NCBI GenBank assembly: GCA_964019695.1
Contig: OZ026525.1
Span: 64,264,253 to 64,328,252, forward strand
Reading direction: 5' to 3'
From: Loripinus fragilis
Lineage: Eukaryota; Mollusca; Bivalvia; Lucinida; Lucinidae
DNA: 64,000 nucleotides
Within the stretch, counting starts at the first letter, position 1, and every line of letters begins with the position of its first letter. Shown piece by piece: positions 61,117-64,000 of the stretch. Made by a program: the position numbers and the translations under genes. A model generated the notes under the pieces. The model was not told where the DNA came from and made no database searches. It saw nothing but the letters and a program-made list of their open reading frames with translations.

Positions 61117-61947
61117 TGAAAAAAATCCTGGATCTGCGCATGTCTTGCCTCATTAGATAGGTGTGCATTATACATAACTACTTGCATAAGGAATATTCCA
61201 TAAGTTCCAGTGTCACATGAACTGGTCCATTTAAAGGGCAATTCAACCTGAGTGCTCTTGTCAGTGCCTTTGCTGTAGTATTGGGGCTTTTGTCCCCAGA
61301 GGTAATCACTTTCAACAATTTTTCAGCCTATGAACCTATGATAATGAAACATCCAAGCTATATATAGTATCAAATGAGATAGGAGTATCTATCACTCAAG
61401 ATGGATTGAAGTGTGTTAAATTTTGTAAAATTTCAAACACTTTTCTGTTTCTGTTCTTAAATAAAATGTTGATTATCAGGGCTGGAATTCACAGAATGCA
61501 TGTCAGAATAGCAAACAGGGAAGACCCTGATCAGACTGCTTCTGAAGAAGCAGTCTGATCTGGGTCTGCACTGTTTGTCTAGACCCCTTTTTCTAGCCAA
61601 ATAGTGTTCTAAATTTTAGAACATTTACCATATTTATCGTCATTACGTTTCAGGAAGAGGAAACAGATTTAGTTGAGGAACTTGAATCTCCTGTATCACC
61701 TTGGAAGTCGCCCGTCATTTTTAAGTTCACCATAGTTTTCATGATAACACAGTCCACAACAAGACTATTCTATAACTGTAGTGGTCTTAGTGTATTTCCA
61801 GTTTCCTGGACAAAATTCCTAGAACCAGTCTGGCCAAAGGACATTTTGATTGGTCGAATTCTTCAGATAGTTGTAGTCAATGTGTTCTATATTTGGAGAT
61901 TATATCGCGCTGATGATTGGCAGTGGAGTGACTGGTTTTCTGCCTAA
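47753..61947 (+). CDS. Multi-pass membrane protein of unknown identity, six exons supported (5' incomplete)
   Basis: Exons: 47753-47983, 50821-50891, 52750-52864, 58290-58348, 60329-60456, 61654-61947. The last five join in consistent phase (1, 2, 1, 0) and end with TAA. The product is hydrophobic with at least six likely membrane segments: two in the first exon, one each in the second, third and fifth, and one or two in the last. Two acidic loops are visible (EKIEEDEDEA and EEETDLVEELE). I do not recognise the family and assign no function. The first exon listed begins at an acceptor, so at least one exon lies upstream. The junction between exons 1 and 2 is out of phase (0 against 2), which points to an unseen exon between them or a different donor. 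The gene is unusual for the tandem arrays built from its third and last exons. Confidence 0.75.
48603..48915. mobile_element. MITE (family Z) with poly-C tract
   Basis: Left ATGCGCTGATCCAGA and right TCTGGATTGGCGCATG are inverted. A C run of about 14 lies at 48885-48899. The second copy is at 60835-61142. Confidence 0.85.
49373..49860. repeat. 45-bp minisatellite rich in CCAAT motifs
   Basis: About ten units of roughly 45 bp, consensus containing GATTGGCTGATTTCTGTTTC and GTTGCTGCTGACTCTATTT. On the minus strand each unit reads a 15-residue peptide (about ETEISQSKIESAAT), giving a 127-codon open frame, but the frame slips between units and composition is low-complexity, so I do not call a gene. 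Confidence 0.9.
49922..50150. mobile_element. CGCGAAA-type MITE, copy 2
   Basis: TAAATTCGGAAATTTTCGCG at the left and AAAATTTCCAGAGTTACAG at the right are imperfectly inverted. Internal CGAAACTTCCCATATGG hairpin. Confidence 0.75.
50340..50790. mobile_element. MITE (family Y), partial, carrying a SINE
   Basis: CATTCCAATGTGTACCAACG, AATACCTGTTTACATGACAG and, after the SINE, TTTGATTTCATGAAGTACAT all match 45750-45965. The end lies about 30 bp from the second membrane-protein exon. Confidence 0.75.
50533..50739 (+). mobile_element. tRNA-derived SINE (family B) nested in MITE Y
   Basis: Box A-like CAGTGGCTCAGTGGTAGAG and box B-like GGTTGCGGGTTCATGC; the 3' body ends GGATGTAAAGAGTGAAACC. CTAAATTT flanks both sides (about 50525-50532 and 50740-50747). 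Confidence 0.88.
50821..50891 (+). CDS. Membrane-protein gene, second recognised exon
   Basis: 71 bp; acceptor TGCCTATTTTCAG, donor GAAG|GTAGGG. The frame compatible with the next exon is hydrophobic (MLVIVIVSSVVLAAHNMMW). This frame needs two bases from the preceding exon, which the 47753-47983 exon does not supply. Confidence 0.65.
51000..51185. mobile_element. GAGACGG foldback MITE, copy 7
   Basis: AGTTAAGAGTGTGTTACG at the left; core AACCGTCTCAATGAGACAG; right arm TTTATCTAAACCTATG. It lies about 110 bp after the second exon's donor. A decayed copy 8 is at 52275-52375. Confidence 0.85.
51190..52270. other. Intron of the membrane-protein gene, no firm element
   Basis: No exon is supported. 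A segment at about 51775-52035 shares GATCTCTTGTTTGTCC and CCGCTCACCTGAG phrases with 62897-63560, so it is probably a related repeat. Confidence 0.5.
52585..52744. mobile_element. Palindromic MITE (family T), copy 3, at the exon acceptor
   Basis: AGAATCCATTATTCGTATG..GATAGAGAACT pairs with AGTTTTCTATCCTACCC..AATAGATTCTT. The terminal GATTCTTATAATAT is shared with the 2.6-kb copy and ends 5 bp before the splice acceptor at 52749/52750. Confidence 0.75.
52750..52864 (+). CDS. Membrane-protein gene, third recognised exon (seed of the 111-bp array)
   Basis: 115 bp; acceptor AATATTACAG|GT, donor TACAG|GTGAGT. Encodes GIVSDVAFTSLCSMVIIYAM then REEINLIHHPLNRPPSWY. Phase 1 to phase 2. The last 75 bp and the first 36 bp of the intron recur as a 111-bp unit immediately downstream. 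The upstream intron end is occupied by a palindromic MITE. Confidence 0.8.
52790..56744 (+). repeat. Exon-intron-junction satellite: about 33 units of 111 bp
   Basis: Each unit is the last 75 bp of the 52750-52864 exon plus the first 36 bp of its intron. Units start at 52790, 52901, 53012, 53123, 53234, 53345, 53456 and so on, nearly perfectly spaced; a few carry 1-2 extra bases. Almost every unit keeps a full donor (CAGGTGAGT, CAGGTAAGT or TAGGTGAGT), followed by a small inverted repeat (GTCTGA/TCAGAC). The exon's acceptor is not in the unit. Units differ by only a few substitutions. The junction shares TATGGTTATAATC with the exon, so microhomology could have seeded the duplication. The last unit is truncated and lacks its donor. 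Confidence 0.97.
55131..55460. mobile_element. Insertion inside the 111-bp array
   Basis: About 330 bp interrupts one repeat unit between GGTT and ATAATC. It contains CACTAGTGG-type palindromes and the run TTTATTAAACTCGTTGCG paired with a downstream near-inverse (CAACTCGTTTAATAAA). Related sequence occurs at about 9815-10255, 19790-19895 and 21660-21785, so this is a dispersed mobile repeat. No coding capacity. Confidence 0.75.
56751..57100. mobile_element. MITE (family W) with a second hairpin element
   Basis: GACATGTGATTTCCAACAATG start, followed by AAGGCTCTGATCAGACTC; then a second hairpin with GACCAGCCTGCGCAACCGCG and CAGTCTGATCAGCGCC. It directly follows the truncated end of the 111-bp array. 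Confidence 0.7.
57195..57290 (+). mobile_element. SINE B fragment
   Basis: Box B-like GGTTGCTAGTTTGAGAC with GGTAGGGTGTTAGACTGCGG upstream; the distal body is missing. Confidence 0.65.
57740..58150. repeat. Unclassified dispersed repeat (family X), copy 2
   Basis: Same block order as 25090-25575. Contains a palindromic TGACGTCAACGTCA, which resembles a cAMP-response element, but the first copy has the diverged TGACATCAGTGTCA. Confidence 0.7.
58290..58348 (+). CDS. Membrane-protein gene, fourth recognised exon
   Basis: 59 bp; acceptor TTTCTTTCAG|TGC, donor GTAG|GTAAGT. Encodes ARNNLPLYQLGFNIIHTTV. Phase 2 in and 1 out, matching both neighbours. Confidence 0.75.
58465..58645. mobile_element. 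GAGACGG foldback MITE, copy 9
   Basis: Core AACCCTCTCAATGAGACGG; arms GCATATGTTGTGGGTACTC and GAGCACCCAAAACATATGTT. It lies about 115 bp after the fourth exon's donor. Confidence 0.85.
58660..58825. mobile_element. MITE (family R), partial
   Basis: GTTAAATGTTGTAAAATTTC at the left, GTTTGAAATTTTAGAACAAC at the right; only the right half of the hairpin core remains (CTGATCTGGATCTGCCCC). Confidence 0.7.
59050..59425. mobile_element. hAT-like non-autonomous element
   Basis: Left CAGGGTTGGCACAGGC, right TGCCTGTATGAACCCTG. The inner palindrome TTTGGTGCAGCATATGCTGC is shared with 16565-17008. Confidence 0.8.
59430..60325. other. Intron, mostly unassigned
   Basis: A truncated family W MITE occupies about 59863-59960. 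The rest, including TTGTCTGAAACCACAAGGGC and CAGGTGAGCGATTCAGGGCC phrases typical of molluscan dispersed repeats, gives no gene. Confidence 0.5.
60329..60456 (+). CDS. Membrane-protein gene, fifth recognised exon
   Basis: 128 bp; acceptor TTTTGTTTCAG|AT, donor TAGAG|GTCAGT. Encodes NARVALQYLKQYSSP then the hydrophobic PMFIILLGVRLYSILFLIQ. Phase 1 in and 0 out. Confidence 0.8.
60835..61142. mobile_element. MITE (family Z), copy 2, with a long poly-C tract
   Basis: GCATGTGCGGATCCAGA and CCTGGATCTGCGCATG are inverted ends. An almost pure C run of about 37 bp lies at 61080-61116. Glycine-rich open frames on the minus strand are products of this tract. Confidence 0.88.
61420..61632. mobile_element. 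MITE (family R), copy next to the last exon
   Basis: GTTAAATTTTGTAAAATTTC and AAATTTTAGAACATTTACC ends around the hairpin ACTGCTTCTGAAGAAGCAGT. It ends 21 bp before the last exon's acceptor. Confidence 0.82.
61654..61947 (+). CDS. Membrane-protein gene, last exon
   Basis: 294 bp including TAA; acceptor CATTACGTTTCAG. Encodes the acidic EEETDLVEELE, a hydrophobic stretch FKFTIVFMITQ, a second, ILIGRILQIVVVNVFYIW, and a C-terminus rich in Trp/Asp (ADDWQWSDWFSA). The 3' part of the exon is repeated in tandem beyond the stop. Confidence 0.85.
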   Translation, partial: EEETDLVEELESPVSPWKSPVIFKFTIVFMITQSTTRLFYNCSGLSVFPVSWTKFLEPVWPKDILIGRILQIVVVNVFYIWRLYRADDWQWSDWFSA

Positions 61948-62430
61948 AGCATAGCAGATATAAATGAAAACATTCCTGGAGTAAATTTCTAGAACCAGTC
62001 TGGCAAAAGGACAATTTTACTGGCGGAATTCTTCAAAGTGTTCTATATTTGGAGATTAGATTGTGCTGATGATTGGCAGTGGAGTGACTGGCTTTCTGCC
62101 TAGAGCATAACAGATATAAACGAAAACATTCCTGGAGTAAATTTCTAGAACCAGTCTGGCCAAAGGACAATTCCATTGGTGGGATTCTTCAAAGTGTTCT
62201 AAATTTGGAGATTATATTGTGCTGATGATTGGCAGAAGAGTGACTGGTGTTCTGCCTAGAGCATAACAGAAAATAAACATATATAAATGAAAAGATTCCA
62301 GGAGTAAATTTGTAGAACCAGTCTGGCCAAAGGACAATTTGATCGGTGGAATTCTTCAAAGTGTTCTATATTTGGAGATTATATTGTGCTGATGATTGGC
62401 AGTGGAGTGTCAGGTTCTCAGCCTAGCATA
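61819..62430 (+). repeat. Tandem copies of the last-exon 3' end (four units)
   Basis: Units at 61819-61988 (true exon end plus 41 bp of 3' flank), 61989-62144, 62145-62311 and 62312-62430. The three extra copies share the same ~15-bp deletion (loss of GATAGTTGTAGTC), so they amplified from one deleted copy. A fifth fragment lies at about 63565-63620. The copies would be transcribed as 3' UTR. Confidence 0.92.
62272..62277 (+). promoter_or_regulatory. Candidate polyadenylation signal of the membrane-protein gene
   Basis: AATAAA 325 bp after the stop codon, inside the third copy of the last-exon tandem repeat. It comes from a short insertion unique to that copy. Confidence 0.3.
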
Positions 62431-62697
62431 CAGATGAGCCTGTCACCAGCAAATGGTACATGTTGGCATGTGTGCCCGTCAAATACTCAGACCAGCCTGT
62501 GCATCCACACAGTCTGATCAGTCTTCAGTGGATGCTCTATGGGTATCCAAGGGTCTAAGACTCTGATCAGACTGGTGGGATGCACAAACTAATCTGAATC
62601 TTGGCTGTACACACATGCAAACTTGTACCTTGTGCTGGATACCGGCTCAGATATAAATGAACACTTTCATTGTTCAGGATGTGTCAGGACTCAGGAT

Positions 62698-62885
62698 TTT
62701 AGTTAAGAGTGCATAACGGAAATTTAATTTTCTTATTTCTCAACCAAAACATATGTTGTGGGTACTCAAAAGAACCGTCTCATTGAGACGGTTCTTTTGA
62801 GCATCCAAATCATATGTTAAAATTGGTCTGTAAGAAAATATTTACAATTTTACGCTGAAAATTTTTGTTTATCTAAATCTATGGT
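62698..62885. mobile_element. GAGACGG foldback MITE, copy 10
   Basis: Best-preserved palindrome: AAGAACCGTCTCATTGAGAC then GGTTCTTTTGAGC, with arms CAAAACATATGTTGTGG. Starts TTAGTTAAGAGTG. Confidence 0.88.
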
Positions 62886-62896
62886 GTGTCCTATGT

Positions 62897-63560
62897 TTAG
62901 ATCACCTGAGCCAAAGGTTCAAGTGAGATATTACAAATGTAGTATGTATGCCAATGGTCAGCTATAGGTCGTCTTCATTGACGTCCATTCAAATTTTCAA
63001 AGAAGTATCTCTCATAAGTCAGTTGGCAAAGTTTGATCAGATTTCATGTAAAGCACCGTCAGGTAAGGGGGAAGGCTACATAGGTTTTTTGGGCTGATTG
63101 GATTGGAACTCTGGTTGCCTTGGCAACGTAAAGCTCCCATTGATTTATAATGTGATAAGTTTTAAAAATCTCCTTCTTTGAAACCATGAAGCACACACCT
63201 TATATATTTAGTATATATCAATGTCTAGTGGTTCTCTACATAAATCCTGCCAAACATGCCCCTGGGGTCTAAATTGGCCATGCCGTGGGTGTCATCAGCT
63301 TCCATAGTCTTACTATGGGGAAACAACTTTAAAAGTCTTCATTACAACAATAATGCCCTCAGCTTATATATTTAGTTTTTAACAATGTTTATTGGTTGGC
63401 TACATGAATCCTGCCAGCCGTATCCCTGCAGTCCAAATTGTCCATGCTCCTAGGGTCATTTGTTCCCACAGACTGATGATAAAAGAAAAACTTCAAAAAA
63501 ATCTTTTGAAACCATGAAGCCAACAGCTCAGGTGAGCGGTATAGGCTCTTTGAGCCTCTT
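62897..63560. repeat. Dispersed repeat with inverted CACCTGAG ends
   Basis: Starts AGATCACCTGAGCC and ends GGCTCTTTGAGCCTCTTG after CAGCTCAGGTGAGCGG. Two internal ~230-bp half-units share CTTTGAAACCATGAAGC and CATGCCCCTGGGGTC / CCTGCAGTCC phrases. Non-coding. Confidence 0.65.
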
Positions 63561-63632
63561 GTTTGAGATTATATTGTCTTGATGGTTGACAGTGGAGTGA
63601 CTGGTCAGCCATACCAGGTATATATGAAAATG

Positions 63633-63845
63633 GTAAATGTTCTAAAATTACGAAACTTTTCTCTTTCTGTTCTCAAATAAAATGTTGGTTATCAGGACTG
63701 GAATTCACAAAATGCTTGTCAGAATAGCAAACAGGGAAGACCCTGATCAGACTGCTTCTTCAGAAGCAGTCTGATCTGGGTCTGCACTGTTTGTTCAGGT
63801 ATTTTTGACAGACAACAAGTGTTTGAAATTATAGAACGTCTACCA
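63633..63845. mobile_element. MITE (family R), copy 4
   Basis: GGTAAATGTTCTAAAATTAC start, TTGAAATTATAGAACGTCTACC end; core GACTGCTTCTTCAGAAGCAG followed by TCTGATCTGGGTC. It lies next to a fragment of the last-exon repeat (63565-63620). Confidence 0.82.
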
Positions 63846-63887
63846 AAAACGAATATTTCCATTGTTAAGCAATATGTACATGGGGCT

Positions 63888-64000
63888 TTAACTTTTTGCA
63901 TGCTGGGTAATTTTTCATGATGTTTGTCGTCTGCTGATTTGTTTTTTTTAGAGATTTTTCAAAAAATATTTTCAGGAACCCTATCAGAGTGTCAAGCAGT
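63888..64000. mobile_element. MITE (family Q), truncated by the window end
   Basis: TTAACTTTTTGCATGCTGGG start and GAACCCTATCAGAGTGTCAA, matching 1304-1420 of copy 1. The sequence stops before the hairpin core. Confidence 0.75.

Noticed and set aside
60800..61241. Glycine-rich proteins on the minus strand
   Set aside because: They are products of a poly-C tract inside a MITE.

Overview
The window looks like nuclear DNA of a bivalve mollusc, most probably a heterodont clam or mussel. The evidence is indirect. The DNA is AT-rich, has short exons split by kilobase introns, and is packed with tRNA-derived SINEs, short palindromic DNA transposons and pearl-like tandem-array elements with GACG/GGAC tetranucleotide runs, a mixture known from bivalve genomes. 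There are no operons, prokaryotic genes, rRNA genes, functional tRNA genes or CRISPR arrays. Most open frames of 60-120 codons are noise inside repeats.

Two real genes were found, arranged head to head about 11 kb apart. The first lies on the minus strand (36381 down to 1859). It is a TRMT44-type tRNA(Ser) Um44 2'-O-methyltransferase. Eleven coding exons with compatible phases were joined by eye into one 806-codon frame ending in a CCCH zinc finger. The second lies on the plus strand (about 47.75 to 61.95 kb). It is a multi-pass membrane protein I do not recognise, with six supported coding exons; its 5' end and probably one internal exon are missing from this reading.

Layout: 1-1.85 kb, SINEs and MITEs downstream of TRMT44; 1.86-36.4 kb, TRMT44, its introns filled with MITEs, a 1.3-kb mariner-sized element, two pearl-like arrays, hAT and Tc1 relics; 36.4-47.7 kb, intergenic, with a SINE-in-MITE, a third pearl-like array, a LINE reverse-transcriptase relic and a foldback element with repeated arms; 47.75-61.95 kb, the membrane-protein gene; 61.95-64 kb, tandem copies of its last exon and further MITEs.

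The most striking pattern is repeated tandem duplication of exon edges. In the membrane-protein gene the 3' 75 bp of one exon plus 36 bp of the following intron, including the 5' splice site, form an array of about 33 units of 111 bp. The end of its last exon is also repeated four times into the 3' flank. TRMT44 carries two broken partial exon duplicates in its introns. A second pattern is that several MITE families with different termini share the same central hairpin. Exon boundaries were set by eye from splice consensus and reading phase; no database search, alignment or transcript data were available.
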